64,000 bases of DNA from an uncultured Bacteroidales bacterium. Lineage in GTDB: Bacteria; Bacteroidota; Bacteroidia; Bacteroidales; P3. The stretch is from positions 224,850 through 288,849 of the forward strand of contig CAMUZR010000001.1 in the NCBI GenBank assembly GCA_947165255.1, in the 5' to 3' direction. The notes below the pieces were generated by a model. The model ran no database searches. It was not told the DNA's origin and saw only the letters and a program-made list of their open reading frames with translations. Made by a program: the position numbers and the translations under genes. Below, in pieces: positions 52,531-61,391 of this stretch. Numbering within the stretch: the stretch's first letter is position 1; every line of letters begins with the position of its first letter.

Positions 52531-53655
52531 ATGCCCCCACAGCGTTATCCCAACATGACCTTCGAACATCTGCAGCCGCCCCGGCACATCATAGACAGCA
52601 GCCAGAAGATACTCTTTGGCAATCCCTTCTCCACCAAAGTAGCGCTATTGCTCACCCTAATTCATGCGGCAGTCATAACGCTGATGCTTGCCATCGCCAA
52701 CCTCAAATGGGGTCCTGCCGCCGCCAACTACTGGGCGCAGCAGCTCCTCCTTCTAGGGCACAACCTCATACTCTCAGGGCTGGTCTTTGGGCTGAGCTTC
52801 AGGGTCTACGGTCGCTGTCTTAAGCTTGTGGACCCCGCCCGCAGTGCCGCTAGATACATCGCATACGCCAGCGTTGGCAGCCTGTTGCTGATGTTAGCCT
52901 TCAGCATGCTCACTCACTGGCTGCGCCGTACCGTGTTCAACGACTTGGACACCCTCGGCATCATCGACATAGCCACCCTGGCCGATGCTCTGCTGACCGC
53001 CGGAGCCGTCCTGATAGCCACCCTCATCTTCACCCTCAGCCGTCGGCAGAAGATGCTCTTGGCCAACCAGCAGTTGCAGACTGAACGCCTGCTCGCCCGT
53101 TGTGAAGCCCTGGAAAAGCAAGTCAACCCCCACTTCCTCTTCAACTCCCTCAACACTCTCGGCGGTCTGATAGGCATCGACGACGACAGCGCCCAACACT
53201 ACCTGCAGCAGCTGGCCTCCACCTACCGATACATCATGCAACAACACGACACCCATACTGTCACCCTTGCCGACGAACTGGCCTTCGTGGACACCTACTG
53301 CCAAATGATGCAGACCCGCCACGGCGGCAACCTCCGCATCGTCCGCCGTATCGACCCAGCCCTGCTCCAGCGCCTCGTGCCCCCCATCAGCGTGCAGCTG
53401 CTGGTAGAAAACGCCATCAAACATAACGTAGTCAGCCACCGCCACCCCCTCACCATCACCATCGAAACCCCTGGTCCCGATCGACTGCGTGTCAGCAACC
53501 CCCTCCAGCCCAAGCAGGACCCACCCGAAGGCTCCGCCTCCCCCCATATAGGATTGGACAACCTCAACCAGCGATACAAACTGCTTTTCCACAAAGAAAT
53601 AAGCATACAGCAAACTCCGACCGCTTTTGCCGTCGAACTGCCCCTGATAGCCTAG
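52531..53655 (+). CDS. LytS-type sensor histidine kinase
   Basis: A 374-residue sensor kinase. The N-terminal half has four membrane segments (ALLLTLIHAAVITLMLAIA, LLLLGHNLILSGLVFGLSF, IAYASVGSLLLMLAFSML, LLTAGAVLIATLIFTL). The His_kinase domain follows with NPHFLFNSLNTL (phospho-His201) and a HATPase region: PPISVQLLVENAIKHN (N-box) and SPHIGLDNLNQRY (G-box). It has no periplasmic sensor domain. The response regulator is 28 nt downstream. Confidence 0.93.
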   Translation: MPPQRYPNMTFEHLQPPRHIIDSSQKILFGNPFSTKVALLLTLIHAAVITLMLAIANLKWGPAAANYWAQQLLLLGHNLILSGLVFGLSFRVYGRCLKLVDPARSAARYIAYASVGSLLLMLAFSMLTHWLRRTVFNDLDTLGIIDIATLADALLTAGAVLIATLIFTLSRRQKMLLANQQLQTERLLARCEALEKQVNPHFLFNSLNTLGGLIGIDDDSAQHYLQQLASTYRYIMQQHDTHTVTLADELAFVDTYCQMMQTRHGGNLRIVRRIDPALLQRLVPPISVQLLVENAIKHNVVSHRHPLTITIETPGPDRLRVSNPLQPKQDPPEGSASPHIGLDNLNQRYKLLFHKEISIQQTPTAFAVELPLIA

Positions 53656-53683
53656 GGACCAATCAAATCTCAATTCTCAACTC

Positions 53684-54448
53684 ATGAAAGTATTGATCAT
53701 CGAAGATGAAATGGTGGCCGCCCAGCAACTCCGGCGCCTCCTGGCAGAAGCCGAACCTACCATCCAAATCCTGAGCGTGCTCCAAAGCATCGAAGAAAGC
53801 GTCGAATACTTCAGGCAGAATCCTGCCCCCGACCTAGTCTTCATGGACATCCATTTGGCCGATGGCTCCGCATTCCGCATCTTCGACCAAGCGAGCGTCG
53901 CCGCACCCGTCGTCTTCACCACCGCATATGACCAATATGCCCTGCAAGCCTTCCAGGTCAACAGCATCGACTACCTGCTCAAACCTATCCAGCTGGCCGA
54001 CCTGCGGCGTGCGCTGGACAAGTACAGCCGGCTGGCAGCCCTGCGGCCCGCCCCCGTCTCGGCCGACTTCGGCCGCCTCATGCAAATGATGCAGCAACAC
54101 GCTGTGCAGTACAAAACCCACCTCTTGCTGCCCATAGCCGACCGGCTGCAGCCCATAGCCGTCAGCGACATAGCCTACATCCGACTCGACAACAAGATAG
54201 CCCACATCGTCACTCTTGATGGCCGGACCCATGCCGTCCCTAAACCACTCGACACCCTGGCGGACCAGCTCGACCCGCGCCACTTCTACCGAGCCAACCG
54301 TCAGGTATTGGTGGCCCACAAAGCCATTACCGACATCACCCTCTGGCTTCTGGGCAAACTCAAGTTGGAGCTCTGCGTCCCCACGCCCGAAAGCATCATC
54401 ATACCCAAAGCCAAAGTCCCCGAATTCAAAGAATGGTACACCCGCTGA
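53684..54448 (+). CDS. LytTR-family response regulator
   Basis: A 254-residue regulator. The receiver domain has D7-E8 (IIEDEM), phospho-acceptor D55 (LVFMDIHLADG) and K100 (DYLLKPIQL). The LytTR DNA-binding domain (about 145-254) has HFYRANRQVLVAHKAI as its hallmark. It would bind tandem 9-12 bp sites near its targets. The pair is flanked by repeats, and a likely target is the upstream exporter or the operon itself; this is inference. Confidence 0.93.
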   Translation: MKVLIIEDEMVAAQQLRRLLAEAEPTIQILSVLQSIEESVEYFRQNPAPDLVFMDIHLADGSAFRIFDQASVAAPVVFTTAYDQYALQAFQVNSIDYLLKPIQLADLRRALDKYSRLAALRPAPVSADFGRLMQMMQQHAVQYKTHLLLPIADRLQPIAVSDIAYIRLDNKIAHIVTLDGRTHAVPKPLDTLADQLDPRHFYRANRQVLVAHKAITDITLWLLGKLKLELCVPTPESIIIPKAKVPEFKEWYTR

Positions 54449-54599
54449 AGAGACCCCGCCCCGCACCGAGCGGCCCAGCTGGCCAGCCTAGAGCCGCCCA
54501 CCCTTAGCACCGCACACATAAAATAACCAAGACGCACCCCGAAAATGCGCCCAACTACCCATCAAAAAACTTAAAGGCATTTTGACATTGGGATTTTGT

Positions 54600-54806
54600 A
54601 AGTAATTGCTCAAATATATTTTACATATAATTTCCATCTAATTGACCATTTAATTAATGGATAATTCATGATAATTCGTGTTAAAAGATATGCATAAGTA
54701 ATTGCTCAAATATATTTTACATATAATTTCCATCTAATTGACCATTTAATTAATGGATAATTCATGATAATTCGTGTTAAAAGATATGCATATTAATTTG
54801 GTTGTT
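54600..54806. repeat. 96-bp repeat, tandem pair with 15-bp tail
   Basis: Two complete 96-bp units at 54600-54695 and 54696-54791, each identical in sequence to the unit at 52350, then the same ATTAATTTGGTTGTT tail (54792-54806). The two loci flank the kinase/regulator pair in direct orientation. Confidence 0.9.
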
Positions 54807-55256
54807 CACTTAACTTTCATTCTGGCAGATTGCCCAGAAAAGCAATCTTGAAGAATGCTTGCTTACATGTTAAGCAACATCTCACCCAAACCCCACACAA
54901 TGGGTCGCGACCCCCTGGAGGGAGCATCCATAATTCTTTTCACAAGGCTGGACATAGCTGTACACACTTTTTGAAACCCTCAGCCTGTGGGACCGAAGCC
55001 GTGACTGCTCGCCCGTTTCCCACACCTTTCCCCATAGTATTTCTATTTCTTTCGGCTCGCTAATATGTTGGGTATAAAGTGTATGTGTAAGGCTCCATAA
55101 ACGTGTGGGATGCCTCGAACCCGCGCACTTATTCCTTTATAGAGATAGGTTATTAATGATTTTTTGGTGATTAGTGATTCGCCAACTGTAATCGCTATTC
55201 GCTTTTCACTAGGGCACTGTTTAGGGGGCAAAAGTGAATGATTCAAATTTTATTCG
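54807..55256. other. 450-bp spacer without supported gene
   Basis: Neither strand has a reading frame with an initiation signal and protein-like composition. No tRNA or strong hairpin was seen. The sequence gradually becomes AT-rich toward the thioesterase promoter. Confidence 0.55.
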
Positions 55257-55264
55257 TATTTTTG
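55257..55264 (+). promoter_or_regulatory. -7 box almost touching the thioesterase start
   Basis: TATTTTTG, a TAnnTTTG match, ends only 4 nt before the ATG at 55269. If used, the transcript would be nearly leaderless. No -33 box is clear. Confidence 0.45.
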
Positions 55265-55268
55265 CAGC

Positions 55269-55661
55269 ATGAAAGCATACGTTCACAAAGTCAAATATTA
55301 CGAGTGCGACCGCATGGGCATCACGCACCATTCCAACTATATACGCTTTATGGAGGAGGCCCGCGTGGATCTCTTGGACCAGCTGGGCTATGGGTTTGAG
55401 AAGATGGAGGCCGACGGCGTGGTGTCGCCGGTGATGCATGTGGACTGCACCTACCGTAAGAGCACTACCTTCCAAGACGAGATTTCCATCGAGGTGAAGT
55501 TGGCCAAGGTCACCGCGCTGAAATTCAGTTTCGCCTATGTGGGCAGGGTGGGGGAGGAGGTAGTCTTCACCGGCGAGAGCACCCACTGCCTGATGGAGCA
55601 GGGCCGTCCCGTGGTACTGCGCCAGCGTTATCCAGAACTTTTCAGAATTGAGAATTTGTGA
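55269..55661 (+). CDS. YbgC/FcbC-type acyl-CoA thioesterase
   Basis: A 130-residue hot-dog-fold thioesterase. The catalytic Asp is in YYECDRMGITHHSNYIRFMEE, the signature of 4-hydroxybenzoyl-CoA thioesterase-like enzymes. The N-terminal region up to this motif is too short for a later start, so the ATG at 55269 must be used. The last five codons (RIENL) and stop are made by a dispersed repeat. No Tol-Pal genes are near. Confidence 0.9.
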   Translation: MKAYVHKVKYYECDRMGITHHSNYIRFMEEARVDLLDQLGYGFEKMEADGVVSPVMHVDCTYRKSTTFQDEISIEVKLAKVTALKFSFAYVGRVGEEVVFTGESTHCLMEQGRPVVLRQRYPELFRIENL

Positions 55662-55719
55662 TAAAGTAAAAGGTAAAAACTAAAAGGATAGACGGGGTTG
55701 GGAATTGAGAATTGAGAAG
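55646..55719. repeat. composite dispersed repeat, copy 3 (plus orientation)
   Basis: AGAATTGAGAATTTGTGATA then AAGTAAAAGGTAAAAACTAA then a G+C patch and GGGAATTGAGAATTGAGAAG. It overlaps the end of the thioesterase gene. A shorter inverted bit (TTCAATTCCCAATTCTCAAT) follows at 55756-55775. Confidence 0.75.
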
Positions 55720-55782
55720 GCGGGAGCCGCGATAACTAATCACTATACGCTAACTTCAATTCCCAATTCTCAATTTTTTGTG

Positions 55783-55790
55783 TATCTTTG
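55783..55790 (+). promoter_or_regulatory. -7 box of the membrane protein gene
   Basis: TATCTTTG, a TAnnTTTG match, 70 nt before the ATG at 55860. Confidence 0.6.
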
Positions 55791-55859
55791 CATCGTGGAA
55801 GAGGCTCAAAGGTTGCCGGTTTCCATTGTTTAATTATGTGTTTAATAGATTATTGAATT

Positions 55860-56837
55860 ATGGAAAAACAAAAACTTTATTGGGGTAAAACTATTTTGTC
55901 GTTCTTCATAGTGCTGCTCACCATGCCGCTGGGCCATGCCCTGATGCGGGTGATGGAGCAGACCATGTCTTTCACCGCCATGAACCGCTGCGCCTTTGCC
56001 ATGGGGGCCGTGGGTCTGGCTTTGGGCATTTGGGGCGTCTTTGTCAAGGGCGACACCAAGCAGACCCTCTTCGGCCTCTTCGGCGGACTGCTCTTCTGGA
56101 CGGGCTGGATTGAGTTTCTGATGGGCTATTTCGCTGCCCGTTTCGGCACCCACTACGACTTGGTGGGCTCCGGCACCGTGCAGACCGTCACCCAGTATGT
56201 CGACGGCATAGGTGTCAGCCACCAGACCCTTATCAACGGCATGGACATTGAATCCATCGACCGCAACACACTGAAGGCTCTCACCGGGTCCAAGCCTGAG
56301 TATCTCACCATGCCCGCCACCTTTGGCTTTTGGGCTCTGATGATGGTGCTGTATGTCTTCGGAACCAAGACGGGCTGCTGCGGTATGAACTGGCTGCAGA
56401 AGGTCTTCTTTGGAAAGAAACGCGTGGAGATTGTACCTAACAATATGAGTCGCCATACTTCACTCACCACATTCATGGAGCTGAACGTGATGATGTGGAC
56501 CGTCTATCTGCTGCTGATGTTCCTTTATGACCCTGTCTTCTTTGGCGACAGCCATCCCGTCACCATCATCGTGGCTCTTGTCTGCGTGGTGGGGGCCGTC
56601 TTCATCTTCCGCAAGGGGCTGCACCTGCAGGGTTGGGGTCCCAATCTGCGCATGGCTATTGCCTGTGTGCTGGTGTTGTGGACGGCTGTGGAGGTCTTTG
56701 CCCGCAATGGTCTTCTTAAGGAATTCTGGGTTGAGCCTCAGGAGCATGTGGTCGAAATCGCCACCATGGCAGCCTTCTTCGTCGCCCTCACCGTCATCCT
56801 CATCCTCCGGGCCCGCCGCAGCCGCCGCCAGCCCTGA
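55860..56837 (+). CDS. multi-pass inner-membrane protein of unknown function
   Basis: A 325-residue protein with about eight predicted membrane segments (for example ILSFFIVLLTMPLGHALM, AFAMGAVGLALGIWGVFV, FWALMMVLYVFG, VTIIVALVCVVGAVFIF, IATMAAFFVALTVILIL). A soluble stretch near 115-160 (GIGVSHQTLINGMDIESID) separates the two halves. Two adjacent Cys (TGCCGMN) are noted. I do not recognise the family. It is the last gene before the DUF2589 array. Confidence 0.8.
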   Translation: MEKQKLYWGKTILSFFIVLLTMPLGHALMRVMEQTMSFTAMNRCAFAMGAVGLALGIWGVFVKGDTKQTLFGLFGGLLFWTGWIEFLMGYFAARFGTHYDLVGSGTVQTVTQYVDGIGVSHQTLINGMDIESIDRNTLKALTGSKPEYLTMPATFGFWALMMVLYVFGTKTGCCGMNWLQKVFFGKKRVEIVPNNMSRHTSLTTFMELNVMMWTVYLLLMFLYDPVFFGDSHPVTIIVALVCVVGAVFIFRKGLHLQGWGPNLRMAIACVLVLWTAVEVFARNGLLKEFWVEPQEHVVEIATMAAFFVALTVILILRARRSRRQP

Positions 56838-57332
56838 CACCCCTCTGCCGCCAGCCCCGCCATCCGCACCCTCCTGCAGCAGCACCCCCTAAAAAAGCCC
56901 CGGGAAGGGCACTCGCGACAACCCTATAAATTGCCATGCAACCATCAAAGAACCCATGGCAACACAGGGCAGCCTGCGCTCCGCAAAAGAGCACCATCGT
57001 CAGGCACCCACCAAAACGCAAAGGCACAAACCCACCGCCCATATTGCCATGCGTGGCCGACCTATCGGTAGCCCCCGAAGAGCCCCATCCCCCTGCGGCC
57101 GCCTGTTTTGAACACCAATCTGAAGTCGCCTGAAAAGCCCCGGCCGTAAAGCAAAGCCCACCCCCTCAGAGAGTCGCGCACACACCGTCGCCCTCAAACT
57201 GCCACCCGCCGTCGCGCCCCCTCCATTTTTTTTTCTGAACGCCAACCGCTTCACACCCAGCCAAATATCGTAGCAAACCCTTCCTATTAAAAAAATTAAC
57301 AATAAAAAACATGCAAATTAAAAAAATAAATG
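56838..57332. other. 495-bp spacer before the DUF2589 array
   Basis: The first 390 bp are G+C-rich with no coding frame that I can support. From about 57230 the sequence is AT-rich, as in a promoter region. No strong hairpin or RNA gene was seen. Confidence 0.55.
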
Positions 57333-57340
57333 TATTTTTG
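57333..57340 (+). promoter_or_regulatory. -7 box before the DUF2589 array
   Basis: TATTTTTG, a TAnnTTTG match, 46 nt before the first ATG of the array. The -33 region is not clear. Confidence 0.5.
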
Positions 57341-57386
57341 CAAAAAAATATTAACAAAAAACAATAATAACTAAAAACCATTAAAT

Positions 57387-58229
57387 ATGCCTAACGAAGT
57401 AGATAAAAAAGTAACCGGAACGCTCAACAGCATACCCTTCGAGAGCATCATCGGCGGACCCCTCTCCGCCTGCATCAACGCCCAGGCCGAAGCCGCCGTC
57501 TCAACCGTCAACTTCATCAAATCCGTCGGCCTCACCCAGGACACCGAAGGCAACGTCAAAGCCGTATACGTAGTATTCTCCTACATCCAAAACGGCCGCA
57601 AAGTGAACATAAGCGTCCCCCTCCTCACCATCGTCCCCATCCCCTACATCGCCATCCACAACATCGACATCGACTTCAAGCTGGCCGTGTCTGGCGTGGA
57701 GCAGGACAGTTCTGAGTCTGGGTTCACCGTCGAAGGTCAGCAAACCCATTCGACCGAAACCAAGAAAGGAGGCGGTTGGCTCACCAAGAAGAAAGTGTCC
57801 AAGATGACCACAAGCATCTCCACCAAGCGCGACTCGAAAAGCACCAGCGACTCCCGTTACAGCGTCGAAGCCACCATCGACGTCTCAGTCCATGCCGGGC
57901 AGGAATCCATGCCCGCCGGCATGTCCAAGATACTCGAACTGCTTGGCGGAGCCCTCGACGTAGTCTCTACGCGGGGCGAGCTCGCCTTCGACGGCCCCTT
58001 CGCGGCGGGCGACGACCTCATCTTCATCGTCGCCCGATACAAAAACCCCGAAGGAATCTTTGTCACCGAAGGACTGGCCTGCGACAACTCCAAGCGGAGC
58101 GAAACCAACGGCGACGGCGACGCCGTGCTCTTCTATTTCGACAAAAACACCAAAACAACCAAACTCACCGCCCCCAAAATCGAAGGAGTCGACACCCCGC
58201 TCACCCGAACCGTTGATTTAACCATTTAA
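57387..58229 (+). CDS. DUF2589-family protein, array member 1
   Basis: A 280-residue protein without signal peptide. The N-terminal amphipathic helix IPFESIIGGPLSACINAQAEA is followed by VVFSYIQNGRKVNISVPLL and TIVPIPYIAIHNIDIDFKLAV. A Lys/Thr-rich linker (about 115-150) leads to RDSKSTSDSRYSVEATIDVS and AGQESMPAGMSKILELL. These blocks are what I know as DUF2589. The extra C-terminal part (about 195-280) is beta-rich with many Asp/Thr. Function is unknown. The next gene starts 12 nt downstream. Confidence 0.85.
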   Translation: MPNEVDKKVTGTLNSIPFESIIGGPLSACINAQAEAAVSTVNFIKSVGLTQDTEGNVKAVYVVFSYIQNGRKVNISVPLLTIVPIPYIAIHNIDIDFKLAVSGVEQDSSESGFTVEGQQTHSTETKKGGGWLTKKKVSKMTTSISTKRDSKSTSDSRYSVEATIDVSVHAGQESMPAGMSKILELLGGALDVVSTRGELAFDGPFAAGDDLIFIVARYKNPEGIFVTEGLACDNSKRSETNGDGDAVLFYFDKNTKTTKLTAPKIEGVDTPLTRTVDLTI

Positions 58230-58241
58230 AACCGAAAACCC

Positions 58242-59120
58242 ATGGCATCAATTGACACAACCCCGTCGAGCGTAGCCTACAACGCGCTCCAATCCATGCC
58301 CTTTGGCACCATCATCGGAGGCCCCCTCAAAGCCTGCATCGAAGCTCAGACCGACTCCGCCCTTGCCACATGGAAATTCATCAAAGAAGTGGGCCTGGTC
58401 GAAGACGAAAATGGCAACCGCAGCCTCACCTACGTCAGTTTCACCTACCGCAAAAACGGCCGCATGGCCACCATCAACGTCCCCCTCCTCACCATCGTCC
58501 CCATACCCTACATAGCCATCCGCGACATAGACATAGCCTTCAAAGCCAACATCTCCGCTGCCTCATCCACCACCACCACCACCAAGGAAAGCCTTGCCGT
58601 AGACTTTGGCATGAAGGCCAAAGCCTCAGGCAACATCCTCATAGCCAAGGCCTCCATGGAAATGAACATCGGCGTGTCCAGCAAAAAAGACTCCTCGTCC
58701 ACCCGCGACTCCAAGTACTCCGTCGAGTACACCATGGACGTAGCCGTCAAAGCCGGACAGGACGACATGCCCGCCGGCATGGCCAAAGTCCTTGAAATGC
58801 TCAACGAGTCTATCGACACTGTTGAGAAAGGCGGTGAGCTCCACCTGTCCTCCTCCCTCGTAGACCTTTCCAGCGATTCGATGAAGGGCGTTTATATCAC
58901 CTATAAAAATGAAGAGGGATATTTCGAATATGCTGACCCCGACATCATAGAAATCAAGGTGACGGAAAACGGCCGTGAACGCAAGGCCGTCAAAGGCACC
59001 GACTACCAGATAACCTCCGACAACCCCGGTTTCATTTGTCTTTTCAATGCTCCGGGTAGCTACGCCGTCTCCGTCGGCGACAAAACTATATCCTTACAAG
59101 TTATTAATTCTCAACAATAA
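58242..59120 (+). CDS. DUF2589-family protein, array member 2
   Basis: A 292-residue paralogue of member 1. Blocks are MPFGTIIGGPLKACIEAQTD, FTYRKNGRMATINVPLL, TIVPIPYIAIRDIDIAFKAN, then SSKKDSSSTRDSKYSVEYTM and KAGQDDMPAGMAKVLEMLN. The C-terminal extension (about 200-292) looks like an Ig-like beta domain (VDLSSDSMKGVYITY, PGFICLFNAPGSYAVSV). The gap to the next gene is 11 nt. Confidence 0.88.
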   Translation: MASIDTTPSSVAYNALQSMPFGTIIGGPLKACIEAQTDSALATWKFIKEVGLVEDENGNRSLTYVSFTYRKNGRMATINVPLLTIVPIPYIAIRDIDIAFKANISAASSTTTTTKESLAVDFGMKAKASGNILIAKASMEMNIGVSSKKDSSSTRDSKYSVEYTMDVAVKAGQDDMPAGMAKVLEMLNESIDTVEKGGELHLSSSLVDLSSDSMKGVYITYKNEEGYFEYADPDIIEIKVTENGRERKAVKGTDYQITSDNPGFICLFNAPGSYAVSVGDKTISLQVINSQQ

Positions 59121-59131
59121 CCAATAAAGCC

Positions 59132-60454
59132 ATGTCAGATAATAACCCATCACAACCGGAAGATAAAACCACTGTTCCGGAGTCTACTGAAAATACAACC
59201 ACGGAGTCTACCGACACCCCTACTCGGGGAACTGCCGACACCCCTGCCCCTTCACAGGTGCAGAATCCTGTGGCCCCGTCAGGCGATACGAATCCCACCG
59301 ACCCTCATGCACAGCGTATGCAATCGGTCGGGCAGATGTTCTCCGGCATTGGCGACATGGCCGAAGGGTTGGGCACAGCTGCCGAAAAAATGAAGGCAAC
59401 GGTCACCCTGAGCGAGGCTTCTGCCTCCACCAAAATGGGCGAAGAGGCTCTGAAAACTATGGGCAACACCGACCTGGCCACCATCATTGCCGCCCCGCTC
59501 AACGCTGCCATCAATGCCCAGTATGCTGCCGCAAAAAAAACGCTTGAGTGTATCAACGAGTTCGGCGTCAAGAACGGAGCCTTATCGGTGGTCACGTTTA
59601 CTTTCTTCAAAAATGGTAAGAAAGCCAAGCTTGCCATCCCCCTCCTCACCTTGGTGCCTATCAATAATATGCGCATCAATGAGATGACCTATAACTTCAA
59701 GTTGGCCATCAAGACCTCTTCGCAGCTTAATATGGTCAACGGCTCCCAAGCCGACTTTGGAGCCTATGGTGGTGTGGGCGTGTCCGACGCCTGGTTAAAT
59801 GGCGGCAAGCCTTCCAGCACTGCCCAGCAACCCCCGAAATCTCAAAACGCCGAATCTCCCAATCCGGCAAAGACGGGTGAAACTCCCAAGAAAACTGATG
59901 TACAAGAGACTTCCAAAGCAGAGCCCCAAAATGCAAATGCCGCTCCATCTGCTAAACCTAATGCCGACGGCCCAGCACCTGCCATCAGCCCTGCATCGTC
60001 CGAGGCCATAAAGAAATCGGTCCGCACCGAACCTACTTTTGGCGTTTCGTTCTCTTCCAAAAAGGATTCGAAGGCCACTCAAGATTCTAAATACAGTGTG
60101 GAGACCAGCATGGACGTAAGCATCAAGGTGGGCCCGGAAGATATGCCTGGCGGTATCTCAAAAATGCTGGAAATTCTTAACGATTCTATTGAAGTTTTCA
60201 ACCCCAATGGCGAACTGGCCGTTAGTGCCGACAAGGTGAAACTTTCCGGCGGGTATGCCCTCGTAAGTGCCACCTATTACGACACCGAAGGTAACATCTC
60301 CCCCGAGATGATAAAATGTTCCAAGGTGGGCGAGGATGATGTCACAATCGAGTCTACCAACAACGGCGACAGCCGTCAGTTCCTATTCACCCTCCCCGGC
60401 CTCTACCTGCTCACGGCAGGCAAATTAAAATACATGGTCACCGTTGAGAATTGA
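59132..60454 (+). CDS. DUF2589-family protein, array member 3 (long linker)
   Basis: A 440-residue member. The N-terminal 70 residues are a Thr/Pro/Ser-rich, disordered-looking tail. The core is TDLATIIAAPLNAAINAQYA, FTFFKNGKKAKLAIPLL, TLVPINNMRINEMTYNF. A long Pro/Ala/Lys-rich linker (about 225-295) then leads to SSKKDSKATQDSKYSVETSM and GPEDMPGGISKMLEILNDSI. The C-terminal beta domain (GYALVSATYYDTEGN, GLYLLTAGKLKYMV) is shared with member 2. The stop codon lies in a dispersed repeat. The gap to the next gene is 139 nt. Confidence 0.85.
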   Translation: MSDNNPSQPEDKTTVPESTENTTTESTDTPTRGTADTPAPSQVQNPVAPSGDTNPTDPHAQRMQSVGQMFSGIGDMAEGLGTAAEKMKATVTLSEASASTKMGEEALKTMGNTDLATIIAAPLNAAINAQYAAAKKTLECINEFGVKNGALSVVTFTFFKNGKKAKLAIPLLTLVPINNMRINEMTYNFKLAIKTSSQLNMVNGSQADFGAYGGVGVSDAWLNGGKPSSTAQQPPKSQNAESPNPAKTGETPKKTDVQETSKAEPQNANAAPSAKPNADGPAPAISPASSEAIKKSVRTEPTFGVSFSSKKDSKATQDSKYSVETSMDVSIKVGPEDMPGGISKMLEILNDSIEVFNPNGELAVSADKVKLSGGYALVSATYYDTEGNISPEMIKCSKVGEDDVTIESTNNGDSRQFLFTLPGLYLLTAGKLKYMVTVEN

Positions 60455-60523
60455 GAATTTGAGATAAAGTAAAAGGTGAAAACTAAAAAGGGTAGGCGGG
60501 GGTGTGAATTGAGAATTGAGAAT
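60445..60523. repeat. composite dispersed repeat, copy 4 (plus orientation)
   Basis: GAGAATTGAGAATTTGAGAT, AAAGTAAAAGGTGAAAACTA, a G+C patch, then GTGAATTGAGAATTGAGAAT. It is inside the DUF2589 array, and supplies the stop codon of member 3. Confidence 0.75.
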
Positions 60524-60593
60524 GCCCAACAATAAACTGGTTAATTGAGAATTAAGAATAGTAAACTTCATAGCAACTAAGAGTAACAAATAT

Positions 60594-61385
60594 ATGTCAA
60601 CAACTCTCAAAGATATCCTTGGAGCCATCCTTTCCGACTCCCTCCGTGCCCAGCACGACGCTAATGTTTTTTTACAATCCCTCTCCGAACAGTATGCTAC
60701 AGGAGGCCGCCTGTCGGGTATGCACCTTCCTGCGGCTTCGCTGGGCGAACTCGAATTTAAACTGAACTATGCCGTTACCGAAGGCGTTGAGGAGAAGGAG
60801 GAGGAAGGCGTCAACGGCAAGGAGATTGACCGTACACTGCGCTATGTGGCTCGCGAAACTGCCGAACTGCTCATTAAAACCATGGTGCACACCATCCAGT
60901 GCTCTCCTGCCGATTACAAGGCCCAATACGGCTTTGTGGACACGTTGCAAGACAATCGTGACTTCCGCCGCCACCTGGCCAAACGCTTTGCGGCCATCCT
61001 TACCTCCGACCGCGACCGTCTCATGGGCCCTGATGCCAGCCTTTCGCTCAAGGCTGTCTACAATCTTCTTTACCCGGCTGCCGTGGAGCACCTCATCGAC
61101 CACGAAGACATCCGTGGTCTTTTCCTGCAAGACCCCGCTCACGACCTCCGCTCCGCCGTGGCTGCCGAGTTCCAGCGTGTTCTCACGAAGGAGCTGGACG
61201 ACATCCTCCGCGAGAGCACTATGCCCTCCTTCCGCCGTATTCAGCGTTACGGTTCCCTCCAGGTAGAGGTGGCCAACCAAGCCCTCGCCAACCTCCCTCC
61301 CGAGGCCATCCAAACTATGACTATCCGTATTGTGCCCTCGCAGCAGGAGCTCAAGATTCAAAACTCCACTGACGAAAACAAATAG
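60594..61385 (+). CDS. array member 4: divergent DUF2589-like N-terminus with helical C-terminus
   Basis: A 263-residue protein. The N-terminal TLKDILGAILSDSLRAQHDA fits the A-Q helix of its neighbours, and HLPAASLGELEFKLNYAV occupies the place of their PLLTIVPxPY strand. The middle and C-terminal part (about 75-235) is all-helical, charged, and rich in Arg, Leu and Asp, with no equivalent in the other members. No domain is recognised there. I infer relation from position and the two N-terminal blocks only. Confidence 0.6.
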   Translation: MSTTLKDILGAILSDSLRAQHDANVFLQSLSEQYATGGRLSGMHLPAASLGELEFKLNYAVTEGVEEKEEEGVNGKEIDRTLRYVARETAELLIKTMVHTIQCSPADYKAQYGFVDTLQDNRDFRRHLAKRFAAILTSDRDRLMGPDASLSLKAVYNLLYPAAVEHLIDHEDIRGLFLQDPAHDLRSAVAAEFQRVLTKELDDILRESTMPSFRRIQRYGSLQVEVANQALANLPPEAIQTMTIRIVPSQQELKIQNSTDENK

Positions 61386-61391
61386 TAAGCC

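Noticed and set aside
54830..55063. 77-codon plus-strand frame after the 96-bp repeats
   Set aside because: No motif, no promoter and no conserved pattern.
57000..57381. Minus-strand frames before the DUF2589 array
   Set aside because: They cross the AT-rich promoter region of the array and show no family sequence.
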